Made by a program: the position numbers and the translations under genes. This document shows, one piece after another, positions 44,009 to 53,910 of a stretch of 64,000 nucleotides of DNA. Source of the stretch: Pseudomonas sp. GTDB taxonomy: Bacteria; Pseudomonadota; Gammaproteobacteria; Pseudomonadales; Pseudomonadaceae. The stretch is from the NCBI GenBank assembly GCA_030656145.1, contig JAUSOF010000081.1, positions 1 through 64,000 of the forward strand, written 5' to 3'. How positions within the stretch are numbered: position 1 is the first letter of the stretch; each line of letters starts with the position of its first letter. Under the pieces are notes generated by a model, which searched no databases, was not told where the DNA came from, and saw only the letters and a program-made list of their open reading frames with translations.

Positions 44009-45784
44009 TTATTCGGCTTTGGGCTGCTCGCGCAGGCGAATGTGCAATTCGCGCAACGACTTGGCATCCACCACACCCGGCGCCTGAGTCATGACGCAGG
44101 CCGCGCTCTGGGTTTTCGGGAAAGCGATCACTTCGCGGATCGACTGCGCGCCGGTCATCAGCATCACCAGACGGTCGAGACCGAAGGCCAGACCACCGTG
44201 GGGTGGCGCGCCGAACTTCAGGGCGTCGAGGAGGAAGCCGAACTTCTCCTGCTGCTCTTCTTCGCTGATACCCAGCACCCGGAACACGGTCTGCTGCATG
44301 GACTTGTCATGGATACGGATCGAACCACCACCCAGTTCAGTGCCGTTCAGCACCATGTCGTAGGCCCGCGACAGCGCGGCTGCCGGATTGGCTTCCAGCT
44401 CTGCCGGGCTGCAGCTTGGCGCGGTAAACGGGTGGTGCATGGCATTCAGGCTGCCGTCGTCGCTCTCTTCGAACATCGGGAAGTCGACGACCCACAGCGG
44501 CGCCCACTCGCAGGTCAGCAGACTCAGGTCGTGACCCAGCTTGATACGCAGCGCACCCAAGGCCTCACTGACGATCTTGGCTTTGTCGGCCCCGAAGAAC
44601 ACGATGTCGCCATCCACTGCACCGACGCGATCGAGGATCACATTGATGTTGTCCAGCGGGATATTTTTAACGATCGGCGACTGCAGACCTTCAACACCAT
44701 TGGCGCGCTCGTTGACCTTGATATAGGCCAGGCCACGGGCGCCGTAGATGCCGACGAACTTGGTGTAGTCATCGATCTGCTTGCGCGGTATGCTCGCCCC
44801 GCCCGGTACGCGCAGCGCGGTCACGCGGCACTTGGGGTCGTTGGCAGGGCCGGCGAATACCTTGAAGTCGACGTCCTTGAGCTGATCCTCGACATCCACC
44901 AGCTCCAGCGGGTTGCGCAGGTCCGGCTTGTCGGAGCCGAAACGGCGCATGGCTTCGGCCAGGGTCATGTGCGGCAGCTCGCCGAACTCGACGTCCAACA
45001 CTTCCTTGAACAGCTGGCGAATCATCTTCTCGGTGATGCCCATGATATCGGCCTCATCCATGAAGCTGGTTTCGATATCGATCTGGGTGAATTCCGGCTG
45101 GCGATCGGCGCGCAGGTCTTCGTCACGGAAGCACTTGGCAATCTGGTAGTAACGGTCGAAGCCCGCCACCATCAGCAACTGCTTGAACAGCTGTGGCGAC
45201 TGCGGCAGGGCAAAGAAACTGCCGGCATGGGTGCGACTCGGCACCAGGTAATCACGCGCACCTTCCGGAGTGGCACGGGTGAGAATCGGCGTTTCCACGT
45301 CGAGGAAGCCGTTGTCATCCAGGTAGCGGCGGATGCTGCTGGTGATGCTCGAACGCAGCTTCAACTTGGCTGCCATTTCAGGGCGGCGCAGGTCGATAAA
45401 GCGATAGCGCAAGCGGGTTTCTTCGCCGACATCGGAGTATTCGTTGAGCGGGAACGGCGGGGTCTCCGCCTCGTTGAGCACTTCCAGCTCATAGCCGAGC
45501 ACTTCGATGGCGCCACTGGCCATATTGGCGTTGCCGGCACCGGCCGGACGCAGACGCACCTTGCCAGTAATTTTCACCACATACTCGCTGCGCACTTTAT
45601 CGGCGACAGCAAACGTCTCGGCACGATCAGGATCGAATACCACCTGGGCCAGACCTTCGCGGTCACGAATGTCGAGGAAAATCACCCCGCCATGGTCGCG
45701 ACGGCGATGTACCCAACCGCAAAGGGTGACTTCCTGGCCGTCCAGGCTCTCGTTCAGTTGGCCGCAATAATGGCTGCGCATCAT
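44009..45784 (-). CDS. aspS: Aspartate--tRNA ligase (non-discriminating type likely)
   Basis: 591-residue class II synthetase with an N-terminal OB-fold anticodon-binding domain ([20 protein letters not shown]), motif 2 ([20 protein letters not shown]), a bacterial GAD insertion and motif 3 ([15 protein letters not shown]). Pseudomonas AspRS is generally non-discriminating, also charging tRNA-Asn for transamidation by GatCAB; that property is inferred. The start [10 protein letters not shown] corresponds to the known family start. A candidate promoter with a perfect -10 lies 190 bp upstream. Confidence 0.98.
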   Translation of the reverse strand: MMRSHYCGQLNESLDGQEVTLCGWVHRRRDHGGVIFLDIRDREGLAQVVFDPDRAETFAVADKVRSEYVVKITGKVRLRPAGAGNANMASGAIEVLGYELEVLNEAETPPFPLNEYSDVGEETRLRYRFIDLRRPEMAAKLKLRSSITSSIRRYLDDNGFLDVETPILTRATPEGARDYLVPSRTHAGSFFALPQSPQLFKQLLMVAGFDRYYQIAKCFRDEDLRADRQPEFTQIDIETSFMDEADIMGITEKMIRQLFKEVLDVEFGELPHMTLAEAMRRFGSDKPDLRNPLELVDVEDQLKDVDFKVFAGPANDPKCRVTALRVPGGASIPRKQIDDYTKFVGIYGARGLAYIKVNERANGVEGLQSPIVKNIPLDNINVILDRVGAVDGDIVFFGADKAKIVSEALGALRIKLGHDLSLLTCEWAPLWVVDFPMFEESDDGSLNAMHHPFTAPSCSPAELEANPAAALSRAYDMVLNGTELGGGSIRIHDKSMQQTVFRVLGISEEEQQEKFGFLLDALKFGAPPHGGLAFGLDRLVMLMTGAQSIREVIAFPKTQSAACVMTQAPGVVDAKSLRELHIRLREQPKAE

Positions 45785-45974
45785 GGTGGTAATCGCTTCT
45801 CTTGAGTCTTGAATTCGGTGGGCCGCATGGAGTGCGGCGCGTGTCCGGGGCCATGCCTGTTGGCAGGCTCACGCGGTATGTTCTGCAAGTGCAACATTCG
45901 GCGAGGCCAGCAATCAACCAACGGCGCGCGTGCGCCAGATCACTTCAAACCCGCTCGTCGCGGTAAAGCGCAGG

Positions 45975-45980
45975 ATTATA
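45975..45980 (-). promoter_or_regulatory. Perfect -10 box upstream of aspS
   Basis: TATAAT on the minus strand within ATATATAATCC, about 190 bases before the aspS start. The -35 region 17 bp upstream (CTGCAA) is poor, so an activator or another -35 placement would be needed. Confidence 0.4.
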
Positions 45981-46151
45981 TATGGTTAAGCCGTCACTTG
46001 CAGCCGCCGCCCCAAGCACTGCCGCACAGCCGCCGCAACCATCGCTGCGCTCACGGCCAACCGCCCCATGCCAATCAGGTATGCCAAAGTGAAACCCACT
46101 GCATCGAACAATGGCACTTATTGATATAAGCCAAGATCAAGCAGGCAAGGC

Positions 46152-46158
46152 CTATGCT
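46152..46158 (+). promoter_or_regulatory. Possible RpoS-type -10 upstream of dps
   Basis: CTATGCT about 55 bases before the dps start resembles the sigma-S extended -10 CTATACT and lacks a good -35. Dps genes are commonly RpoS-dependent, which supports the reading. The rest of the 430-bp aspS-dps interval shows no gene. Confidence 0.35.
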
Positions 46159-46214
46159 AGGCTCCGGATACTGCGGAGCCAGCCAAGCTCCAGCCACTTG
46201 ATAGGAGAACCGTT

Positions 46215-46685
46215 ATGGAAATCAACATCGGCATCGCTGAACAGGACCGTGCCGCCATCGCCGAAGGCCTGTCGCGCCTGCTTGCCGACACCTACACCCT
46301 GTACCTGAAAACCCACAACTTTCACTGGAACGTCACCGGCCCGATGTTCAACACCCTGCACCTGATGTTTGAAGGTCAGTACACCGAACTGTCGCTGGCC
46401 GTCGACCAGATTGCCGAGCGCATTCGCGCTCTGGGCTTCCCAGCACCCGGCACCTATGCAGCCTATGCACGCCTGTCATCCATTAAAGAAGAAGAAGGCG
46501 TGCCAAACGCTACAGACATGATCAAACAACTGGTTCAAGGCCAGGAAGCCGTTATTCGTACTGCACGCGGGATCTTCCCGCTGCTCGACAAAGTCAGCGA
46601 CGAACCTACCGCAGACGTACTGACCCAGCGCATGCAAGTGCATGAGAAAACTGCCTGGATGCTGCGCAGCCTGCTCGACGCCTGA
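46215..46685 (+). CDS. dps: Dps-family ferritin-like DNA-protection protein
   Basis: 156-residue ferritin-like four-helix protein. Ferroxidase-centre residues appear in [20 protein letters not shown] and [19 protein letters not shown]. Dps dodecamers oxidise and store iron and protect DNA from peroxide. A GGAG ribosome binding site precedes the ATG by about 7 bases. Monocistronic; the following gene starts 175 bp later. Confidence 0.96.
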   Translation: MEINIGIAEQDRAAIAEGLSRLLADTYTLYLKTHNFHWNVTGPMFNTLHLMFEGQYTELSLAVDQIAERIRALGFPAPGTYAAYARLSSIKEEEGVPNATDMIKQLVQGQEAVIRTARGIFPLLDKVSDEPTADVLTQRMQVHEKTAWMLRSLLDA

Positions 46686-46860
46686 CAGATCAACCAGCAC
46701 CACTCCCGCACAGCGCATAAAACAACCAGCAGGCAAAGACCAGGACCACGGGTCTTGGCCTGCGCTTGCCACTGGATCGCCCAAGCCCGAAATGCACCTA
46801 GGCGCAAGGCCAGTGCGTGCTCTATGCTTTAGCCATCCGCAACTTGCCACAGTGACGTGC

Positions 46861-47928
46861 ATGAGCAAGCCAGACAAAAACCTCAGTATTCTTGAGCGCT
46901 ACCCGGAAGACACCCGCGAAGCCGCAGCCCTGCTAAAACAAGCCGTGCCACTGATGATGCGTCACGGTATACCGCCCAATCCGCTGCACTACGCGCTTTG
47001 GTACACCTACAGCCAAGGCCAGGTACCGGACCTCAATCGCCGCCTGGACAAAATCGTCACCGACTTCGACAGCTTTCCAGCGGAAGTAGCGGTCAAGTTA
47101 TTCCGCGACTACGTCATTCGTAACGAACTCGAAGAAGCCCGCGCCGGCCAACAACAAGTGATCGAACTGGCCGATACCATAGAAGATGGCATCGCCCTCA
47201 GCGTTACTGGCAGCCACAACTATCAAGCCAGCCTGCAACAGGGCCTCAGCGCACTGCAAGAACCGATCATCGACGACCTGCCCAACGTACTCAACGACCT
47301 GCAACAAAGCACCCAACTGATGCAGGAACAGCAAGAAAAGTTCCTCTATCGCATACGTGCAGCGCAGAACGAAATCCAGCACCTACGCGGCCAACTGGAG
47401 CGCGCTCACGTCGCAGCAACCCTCGACAGCCTGACCCAGGTTTTTAACCGGCACGCCTTTACCCGCCTAATGGAACAAGCACTGACCGGCGAACACCAGG
47501 GCATCGCCTTGGTGATGCTGGATATCGACCATTTCAAACAGTTCAACGACCAATATGGTCATCCGCTGGGCGACCGTGTCCTGCAGCATGTTGGTCAACT
47601 GCTGCGCGACGCCCTCCCCCCGCGCGCCACTGCCGCGCGCTACGGCGGCGAAGAGTTCTGCATAATTCTTCGCGAGTGTTCCGACACCCAGAGTGCGCAC
47701 GCCTTCGCCGAAGGCTTACGGGAGAAAATCCAGTCCCTGCGGATAAAAGTACGTCGCACCGACCAGGTACTCGACAGCATCAGCGCCTCTTTCGGCTATG
47801 CCCTCGCCATACCTGGAGACACCCTGGAAAGCCTGCTTACCCGTGCCGATGACGCCCTTTACCAAGCCAAACACAGCGGCCGCAACCAGGTACAACCCGA
47901 ACCACGCGCAACCGCCACAAGCGCTTGA
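46861..47928 (+). CDS. Cytoplasmic diguanylate cyclase (GGDEF)
   Basis: 355 residues. The N-terminal ~190 residues form a helical sensory region without a recognised domain (MRHGIPPNPLHYALWYTYSQ); a coiled coil (about 170-205) joins it to a GGDEF domain with active-site loop YGGEEF. The inhibitory RxxD position nine residues upstream is not RxxD here (PRAT). No membrane segment is seen. It makes c-di-GMP; the input is unknown. The start at 46861 (MSKPDKNLS) is preferred over a much earlier in-frame ATG that overlaps dps. Confidence 0.92.
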   Translation: MSKPDKNLSILERYPEDTREAAALLKQAVPLMMRHGIPPNPLHYALWYTYSQGQVPDLNRRLDKIVTDFDSFPAEVAVKLFRDYVIRNELEEARAGQQQVIELADTIEDGIALSVTGSHNYQASLQQGLSALQEPIIDDLPNVLNDLQQSTQLMQEQQEKFLYRIRAAQNEIQHLRGQLERAHVAATLDSLTQVFNRHAFTRLMEQALTGEHQGIALVMLDIDHFKQFNDQYGHPLGDRVLQHVGQLLRDALPPRATAARYGGEEFCIILRECSDTQSAHAFAEGLREKIQSLRIKVRRTDQVLDSISASFGYALAIPGDTLESLLTRADDALYQAKHSGRNQVQPEPRATATSA

Positions 47929-48097
47929 TTTGAGTAGCTCCCCTCTTTGCTGTTAAATACGCCCCGTGCCACTGCCCCGAGCTACCGGAGCAGTGCATAG
48001 GCTGATTACGCGCGCATCCACAACGCCCTCAAGTCAAGGCAATGCCCGTGCAATCAGCTATTCCTGGCGATCCTTTTAATAAGTGAGTTCATTGAAC

Positions 48098-48700
48098 ATG
48101 TTGAAAATTGTCCACCTGCTAACGGGCCTAACTGCCCTGCTGCTGTCATTTGTGCCAAGCCTAAGCGATCAATCCTTGCCATTCCTGCAACAGCCAGAAG
48201 CCCTGTGCCTTGCCTTGTTTGGCTTTATCAACCTGATTCTGGCACCGCAACTGCCTATCTGGCATTCCGGCCTGCGCCATCAACTGCAAAACCTGGTGTC
48301 CGCCCTGCTGATCCTGGGCACATTGCTGCAGGCCTTGATTCTGCTGGCGCCGTTACCAACGATTGCCGATCAGCCTGCCACCCTGTTCAGCTTGCTGGTT
48401 GTTGCGGCCGCAGTATTGCTGCACCTGGCGACCAACCTGCGCCTGAACTTCCGCGGCAGCGCCGTGACTCACGACATGACCGACCGGGAAACCGGCACAG
48501 TCAAATGGTTCAACACCTCCAAGGGCTTCGGCTTTATTTCTCGTGATTCGGGTGACGATATCTTTGTCCACTTTCGCGCGATTCGCGGCGAGGGCCATCG
48601 GGTACTGGTCGAAGGCCAACGCGTCGAGTTCTCTGTTATGCAACGCGACAAGGGCCTGCAAGCGGAAGACGTGATAGCGGCATCTCCCGCCCGCCGCTAG
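48098..48700 (+). CDS. Membrane-anchored cold-shock-domain protein
   Basis: About 200 residues. The N-terminal ~125 hold three or four hydrophobic helices ([36 protein letters not shown]). The C-terminal 70 form a cold-shock domain with RNP1 KGFGFI and RNP2 DIFVHF ([19 protein letters not shown]). Joining a membrane anchor to a CSD would place nucleic-acid binding at the inner membrane. Similar fusions occur in Pseudomonas at this locus. An in-frame GTG at 48083 is a weaker start candidate. Terminator follows. Confidence 0.88.
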   Translation: MLKIVHLLTGLTALLLSFVPSLSDQSLPFLQQPEALCLALFGFINLILAPQLPIWHSGLRHQLQNLVSALLILGTLLQALILLAPLPTIADQPATLFSLLVVAAAVLLHLATNLRLNFRGSAVTHDMTDRETGTVKWFNTSKGFGFISRDSGDDIFVHFRAIRGEGHRVLVEGQRVEFSVMQRDKGLQAEDVIAASPARR

Positions 48701-48718
48701 CCTCGACGCAAAGCAGAA

Positions 48719-48741
48719 AGCCCGCAAAATGCGGGCTTTTC
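48719..48741 (+). terminator. Terminator of the cold-shock gene
   Basis: AGCCCGCAAAATGCGGGCT is an inverted repeat (AGCCCGCA/TGCGGGCT) followed by TTTCTG. Confidence 0.9.
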
Positions 48742-48825
48742 TGTTTATACGACGTCGCCAGCGACTACTGTTGTCGCGCCACAGATCATTTGTCGTGGAG
48801 TCCCATGCGCCGTTAGCCGTCAGGC

Positions 48826-48872
48826 GTAGGAGCCGGCCATGCCGGCGATTCGCACGCATGGCGTGCCCCTAC
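48826..48872. repeat. REP-like cruciform element
   Basis: GTAGG and CCTAC form an outer stem enclosing two small hairpins, GCCGG-ccatg-CCGGC-type and CACGC-atg-GCGTG. This branched structure with a GTAGGAGC lead is like Pseudomonas REP elements. It lies between the cold-shock gene and slyX. Confidence 0.6.
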
Positions 48873-48903
48873 AGGCTTGCGACATTTGAACCCTGTCGCG
48901 ACA

Positions 48904-49110
48904 CTAGTAGTGAGGCGGCGGCAGCTCATCCTCCACCGCATCAAGTTGCCCGCCTATTTCCTCCTGGCGCCTGGCCAGAGCAGCGAGCTGCAACTGCAAG
49001 CGATCCAGCTCTCGCTGCTGAGTCACCAGCACATCGTTGAGCGTTTGAATGGTGTCATCCTGAAAAGCCAAACGGCTTTCCAGATCGGTGATTCGCTGTT
49101 CGGCATTCAT
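48904..49110 (-). CDS. slyX: SlyX family protein
   Basis: 68 residues forming one coiled coil ([20 protein letters not shown] onward) and ending DELPPPHY, which matches the C-terminal PPPHY ending of SlyX. The function is unknown. It begins 2 bp after the HIT gene ends, so the two are cotranscribed. Confidence 0.93.
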   Translation of the reverse strand: MNAEQRITDLESRLAFQDDTIQTLNDVLVTQQRELDRLQLQLAALARRQEEIGGQLDAVEDELPPPHY

Positions 49111-49112
49111 GC

Positions 49113-49538
49113 TCAGTCCTCGATAAAACAGAAATTTTCAGCCAGCACCAGGCGCAACCTGTCCTTGATCGCCAGCACCTGTTCATCGCTATACGGCTGC
49201 GCAGGCAACCGTCCCCACACAGGCGCAGGCCAGGCGACATCGTCACGACGCCGAGCGATCACATGCATGTGCAGTTGGCTGACCATATTACCCAGGGTGG
49301 CTACGTTCATCTTGTCAGCACCGAAGGCGTCCTTGAGCGTCTCGGCCAACCTGGTGGTTTCTTTCCACAGAGCCTGCTGGTCATTGGTATCGAGCTGAAA
49401 CAGCTCGCTCACCTCCTCGCGCCTGGGCACCAGGATAAACCAGGGGTAGTGCGCATCATTCATCAGCAGCAAACGGCATAACGAAAAATCGCCAACCGGC
49501 AAAGTGTCCTGCTGCAAACGCGGATCCAAAACAAACAT
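49113..49538 (-). CDS. HIT-family protein
   Basis: 141 residues with the HIT-like motif [11 protein letters not shown]. Canonical HIT hydrolases have HxHxHxx; here the third histidine position is Ile, so the nucleophile-bearing motif is HxHxI. Members of this Pseudomonas group generally look like that. Activity against nucleotide conjugates is plausible but not certain. The start is supported by GGAGG eight bases upstream. Upstream of slyX in one operon. Confidence 0.85.
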   Translation of the reverse strand: MFVLDPRLQQDTLPVGDFSLCRLLLMNDAHYPWFILVPRREEVSELFQLDTNDQQALWKETTRLAETLKDAFGADKMNVATLGNMVSQLHMHVIARRRDDVAWPAPVWGRLPAQPYSDEQVLAIKDRLRLVLAENFCFIED

Positions 49539-50276
49539 AGGCCACCCTCCTACCACACCACTGAATAGACAAAGCTTAGCGCCATAAACACAACCCGACA
49601 CGCCAGGCGACGGGCCAGCACAATACGCGGACGCAGCAGCGGATTCACGCTCGCACTTGATCCGCGCACCGGAGCCACAAACTCGCCATCCGGCAGCACA
49701 CACCCGCAGAGCACGCACCATTACCGCGCACAGCTTGTTTCCAACCGTAATAAAAAGCCCAACAGGCGTTACCGCAGCAACCCGCACCGCCCGGCAAAAC
49801 GCTGCCAATGCGCAACAACAATCGCCAGACTAACCACCCCTGCACTGCAAGCGCGCGCGACCAGCACCCCTCCAGCCCCATGAAACCTGGCGACAAGGCT
49901 TTACGGTGCTCACAAAAAGAAGCCTGACCACGAAAAAGTCTCAGCCGACCAGCACGACTCACTTTTTTGAGCACGATTTTTGCTATAGATTATTGCGACG
50001 CCTGGGACACCGTGCAACCAAGCAGCAAAGCCCGGCCGCCAGCAAACAAAACTACAGAATTTGTCAGTGCTGCTGAATACACCCAGGAATCTACAGAATT
50101 GCGACATGCTTCATCGTCTTTTGCGACACGACCATGAAGAAAATGCAAGGAATAGATTGCACCTGTCGCCAACTTTGGCTGCGTGTTATAAGTTAGCGCC
50201 GACACAAAAAGAAAGAGCTGTCCATATAACAATTAGTTGGACAGCGCAACTCTTCTAAACCAAAGGAGCAATCACG
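49539..50276. other. Long 5' regulatory region of oprD
   Basis: About 740 bp between the HIT gene and oprD. No convincing gene is seen; a 109-residue minus-strand frame has no known domain. The right half is AT-richer, as expected for a regulated porin promoter. Just before oprD, AAAGGAG gives a strong ribosome binding site. No specific operator could be identified by eye. Confidence 0.55.
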
Positions 50277-51551
50277 ATGCAAGTGATGAAGTGGAGCATA
50301 ATCGCCCTCGCAGTAGCAGCGGGCAGTACCCAAATGGCCATGGCCTCGAGCCAGTCCGAATCCAAAGGCTTTGTTGAAGACAGCAGCTTCGATATCTTCA
50401 ACCGCGCACTGTACATGAACCGTGATTTCAAGAACGGTGCCAGCAATGGCGCTAGCGATTCTGCCAACCCTGCTGGCTACCGTGAAGAGTTCGGCCTGGG
50501 CATCCGCCTGCTGCTGGAATCCGGCTTCACTCAAGGCACCGTAGGCGTAGGCTTTGACGCACACTCCCTCTCCAGCATCAAACTGGACAGCGGTCGCGGT
50601 CGCGTAGGCACCGGCCAGTTCTCCAAAACTGGTGACGGCCGTGCTGACGACACTCAGACCGAAGTTGGCGGCGCTATCAAGTTCCGTGTATCCGACACTG
50701 TCCTGAAACACGGCAACATGATGGTCGACACTCCAGTGTTCTCCACCGACGACAGCCGCATTCTGCCAGAAGTAGGTACCGGCACTCTGGTCACCAGCAA
50801 TGAAATTGAAGGCCTTGAAATCAATGCCGGTCGCTTCACTGGTCTGAGCGGTCAAACCGCTACCACCCGTGATAGCGAAGGCCTAGAATCGATCAATTTC
50901 GCTGGCGCCAGCTACAGCTTCACCGATGATTTCAGCGGTGCAGTCTACGCTTCCCGCGTTGAAGACGAGTTCAACAAGCGCTACCTGAACCTGAACTACA
51001 ATCTGGGCTTGGCCGAAGATCAATCACTGAACTTCGATTTCAACGCCTACCGCACCACCGACACTGGCAACAACCCAGACGAAATCGACAACAACATCTG
51101 GAGCCTGGCAGCCGCGTATAATATCGGCGCCCACACTGTTACCTTGGCTCACCAGCGCTCCAGCGGCAACTCAGGCTACGCATACGGCATTGACGGCGGC
51201 GGCACAATTTACCTGGCCAACTCCGTACAAATTTCCGACTTTGATAGCCAAGACGAGCGCTCCTGGCAGGCTCGCTACGATCTGGACATGGCTTCCTTCG
51301 GCGTTCCTGGCCTGAAGTTCATGACTCGCTATGTTCGTGGCTATGACATCAACTGGGGTACCGATCAAGAAGGCAAAGAGCGCGAGTGGAACCTCGAAGC
51401 TCGCTATACCTTCCAAGAAGGTCCAGCAAAAGACCTCATGATCCGCGCTCGCAGCTCGATCTATCGTGCTAACACCGTTCATAACGACAACTATGCGTCA
51501 GACATGAACGATTTCCGCCTGATCGTCGAATACCCGCTGAGCGTTTTGTAA
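50277..51551 (+). CDS. oprD: OprD-family outer-membrane porin
   Basis: 424 residues. A signal peptide ([16 protein letters not shown]) precedes an 18-strand barrel of the OprD/occ family: the N-terminal FVEDSSFDIFNRALYMNRDF and the C-terminal DFRLIVEYPLSVL. OprD-type porins take up basic amino acids, peptides or other solutes and are the entry route of carbapenems in P. aeruginosa. The location next to the thioesterase and proS matches P. aeruginosa oprD. Specificity for this copy is inferred from position and similarity. Confidence 0.93.
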   Translation: MQVMKWSIIALAVAAGSTQMAMASSQSESKGFVEDSSFDIFNRALYMNRDFKNGASNGASDSANPAGYREEFGLGIRLLLESGFTQGTVGVGFDAHSLSSIKLDSGRGRVGTGQFSKTGDGRADDTQTEVGGAIKFRVSDTVLKHGNMMVDTPVFSTDDSRILPEVGTGTLVTSNEIEGLEINAGRFTGLSGQTATTRDSEGLESINFAGASYSFTDDFSGAVYASRVEDEFNKRYLNLNYNLGLAEDQSLNFDFNAYRTTDTGNNPDEIDNNIWSLAAAYNIGAHTVTLAHQRSSGNSGYAYGIDGGGTIYLANSVQISDFDSQDERSWQARYDLDMASFGVPGLKFMTRYVRGYDINWGTDQEGKEREWNLEARYTFQEGPAKDLMIRARSSIYRANTVHNDNYASDMNDFRLIVEYPLSVL

Positions 51552-51576
51552 TTCAGCTGTAATTCGTTAGCGACAT

Positions 51577-51606
51577 GAAAAGCCCGGCTTATGCCGGGCT
51601 TTTTCT
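51577..51606 (+). terminator. Terminator of oprD
   Basis: AAAAGCCCGGC pairs with GCCGGGCTTTTT around a short loop and is followed by a T-tract; it can also serve the convergent thioesterase gene. Confidence 0.92.
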
Positions 51607-51648
51607 TGTCTGCCAGTTATGCATTGATCACTATTTAACCCTCTACTA

Positions 51649-52065
51649 TCAAAGCGGCAAGGCGTAAGTACCCGTCACATGCGCCACCAACTCGTCTTCA
51701 TTACCCAGCGAGTACAGCGACACTTCGCACACCGCCTGGCGCCGGCTTAACCGCAGAATCCGCGCTTCGGCCAACAAGTCCACCGGTTTTGGCTTGACCA
51801 GAAAGTTGATATTCAGGTTCGAGGTCACCGCCATTTCCACGCGCCCCAAGCGCCCCAACACCACCGCGTACATGGCCGCATCCGCCAGCGCCATGATGGT
51901 CGGCCCCGACAGCGTGCCACCCGGACGGATAAGCTTGGTATGGAACGGTACCCGCGCCAGCACTCCATGCACATCCAGGCGGTCGATGCACAGCTCAATG
52001 TCCTCGGCGATTGGCAAACCTGCCCGAATCAGCGCCTGAACCTGTTCCGCCGTCAATACCGTCAC
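51649..52065 (-). CDS. PaaI-family hot-dog thioesterase
   Basis: 138 residues of the 4HBT/PaaI family: a hot-dog helix region RPGGTLSGPTIMALADAAMY is followed by the strand NLNINFLVKPKP. These hydrolyse acyl-CoA or aryl-CoA thioesters. The substrate is unknown; the gene is divergent from proS, with about 105 bp between starts. Confidence 0.88.
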   Translation of the reverse strand: MTVLTAEQVQALIRAGLPIAEDIELCIDRLDVHGVLARVPFHTKLIRPGGTLSGPTIMALADAAMYAVVLGRLGRVEMAVTSNLNINFLVKPKPVDLLAEARILRLSRRQAVCEVSLYSLGNEDELVAHVTGTYALPL

Positions 52066-52170
52066 ATCCGCCTCCTATTGAACCACCTGCCTGCATCCTG
52101 TACGCAACAGTACAGGCACCGTACAATGCCGACCTATTAAAAGCCCTTGCAACCGACAGAACGGCCAATT

Positions 52171-53886
52171 ATGCGCACCAGTCAGTTCCTGCTCTCGACA
52201 CTCAAAGAAACCCCTTCCGATGCCGCGGTGATCAGCCATCAGCTGATGCTGCGCGCCGGCATGATCCGTAAACTCGCCTCGGGCCTGTATACCTGGCTAC
52301 CGATGGGCCTGCGCGTAATGCGCAAGGTCGAAGCAATCGTCCGTGAAGAGATGAACGCCGCAGGTGCCCTCGAGGTGCTGATGCCGGCAATCCAACCCGC
52401 CGAGTTGTGGCAGGAGTCGGGCCGCTGGGAGCAATACGGCCCGGAATTGCTGCGCGTCAAAGACCGTCACGGCCGCGAGTTCTGCGTCGGCCCGACCCAC
52501 GAAGAAGTGATCACCGACCTGGCGCGCAACGAATTGAGCAGCTACAAGCAGTTGCCGCTCAACCTGTACCAGATCCAGACCAAGTTTCGCGACGAGATTC
52601 GTCCGCGCTTCGGCCTGATGCGTGGCCGCGAATTCATCATGAAGGACGCCTACTCCTTCCATGTCGATCAGGCGTCGCTGCAAGCGACCTATGACCGCAT
52701 GCACCAGGCCTACTGCAACATATTCACCCGCCTTGGCTTGAATTTCCGCCCGGTACAGGCCGACACCGGCTCGATCGGCGGCACCGGCTCCCATGAGTTC
52801 CATGTGTTGGCCGAGTCTGGCGAAGACGATATCGCCTTCAGCAACAGCTCCGACTACGCCGCCAATATCGAGAAAGCCGAGGCTATTCCGCGCGAAACCG
52901 TGCGCGGCGCCGCCACTGAAGCACTGCGCCTGGTCGATACGCCTAATACCAAGACCATCAATGACTTGGTCGAAGGCTTCAACCTGCCCATCGAAAAGAC
53001 CATCAAGACCCTGGTGGTGCAGGGCGCCGAAGACGGCACGTTGATCGCCCTGATCATTCGCGGCGATCACGAGTTGAACGAAATCAAGGCGGCTAACCTG
53101 GCACAAGTCGCCAGCCCGCTGACCATGGCCACCGAAGCCGAACTACGTGACGCCATTGGCGCTGGCGCTGGCTCCCTCGGCCCGCTGAACCTGCCACTGC
53201 CATGCATCGTCGACCGCTCGGTAGCCCTGATGAGCGATTTTGCCATCGGCGCCAATATCGACGATAAGCACTACTTCGGCGCCAACTGGGAGCGCGATCT
53301 GCCACTGCCTGAAGTCGCCGACCTGCGCAACGTCGTCGCTGGTGACCCGAGCCCGGATGGCCAGGGCACGCTGGAGATCAAGCGCGGCATCGAAGTCGGG
53401 CATATCTTCCAGCTGGGCAGTAAATACAGCGAAGCGATGAACTGCACCGTGATGGGCGAGAATGGCAAGCCGGCGACCCTGACCATGGGCTGCTACGGTA
53501 TCGGCGTATCGCGCGTGGTGGCCGCGGCCATCGAGCAGAACAATGACGAGCGCGGGATTCTCTGGAACGACACGCTGGCGCCGTTCCAGGTCGCGCTGGT
53601 GCCGTTGCGTTATGAAACCGACGCCGTGCGTGAAACCACCGACCAGCTCTATGCTGATCTGACGGCTGCCGGCTTTGAAGTGCTGCTCGATGACCGTGAC
53701 AAAAAGACCAGTCCGGGCATCAAATTCGCAGACATGGAATTGATCGGTATCCCGCACCGCATCGTGATTAGCGATCGCGGCCTGGCCGATGGCAATCTGG
53801 AATACAAGAGCCGCCAGGAAACTGAAACCCAGGTAGTTGCCGTCGCCGACATCATGCCGTTCATCCAAGCACGTATCCGCCGCTGA
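52171..53886 (+). CDS. proS: Proline--tRNA ligase (bacterial type with editing domain)
   Basis: 571-residue class II synthetase. Motif 1 includes [17 protein letters not shown], motif 2 is [20 protein letters not shown], and the INS editing domain (about residues 225-405) separates motifs 2 and 3; motif 3 is [15 protein letters not shown]. It charges tRNA-Pro and edits mischarged alanine. The start MRTSQFLLS is chosen over an ATG eight codons earlier, in line with family members. Confidence 0.98.
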   Translation: MRTSQFLLSTLKETPSDAAVISHQLMLRAGMIRKLASGLYTWLPMGLRVMRKVEAIVREEMNAAGALEVLMPAIQPAELWQESGRWEQYGPELLRVKDRHGREFCVGPTHEEVITDLARNELSSYKQLPLNLYQIQTKFRDEIRPRFGLMRGREFIMKDAYSFHVDQASLQATYDRMHQAYCNIFTRLGLNFRPVQADTGSIGGTGSHEFHVLAESGEDDIAFSNSSDYAANIEKAEAIPRETVRGAATEALRLVDTPNTKTINDLVEGFNLPIEKTIKTLVVQGAEDGTLIALIIRGDHELNEIKAANLAQVASPLTMATEAELRDAIGAGAGSLGPLNLPLPCIVDRSVALMSDFAIGANIDDKHYFGANWERDLPLPEVADLRNVVAGDPSPDGQGTLEIKRGIEVGHIFQLGSKYSEAMNCTVMGENGKPATLTMGCYGIGVSRVVAAAIEQNNDERGILWNDTLAPFQVALVPLRYETDAVRETTDQLYADLTAAGFEVLLDDRDKKTSPGIKFADMELIGIPHRIVISDRGLADGNLEYKSRQETETQVVAVADIMPFIQARIRR

Positions 53887-53910
53887 TTTCAGCCTTTCAA
53901 AAGAGCCGTC

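Noticed and set aside
44042..45805. A 587-residue frame antisense to aspS
   Set aside because: Shadow of aspS without any recognised domain.
49645..49974. A 109-residue minus-strand frame upstream of oprD
   Set aside because: Trp/Cys/Arg-rich with no known domain and no start signal; treated as non-coding.
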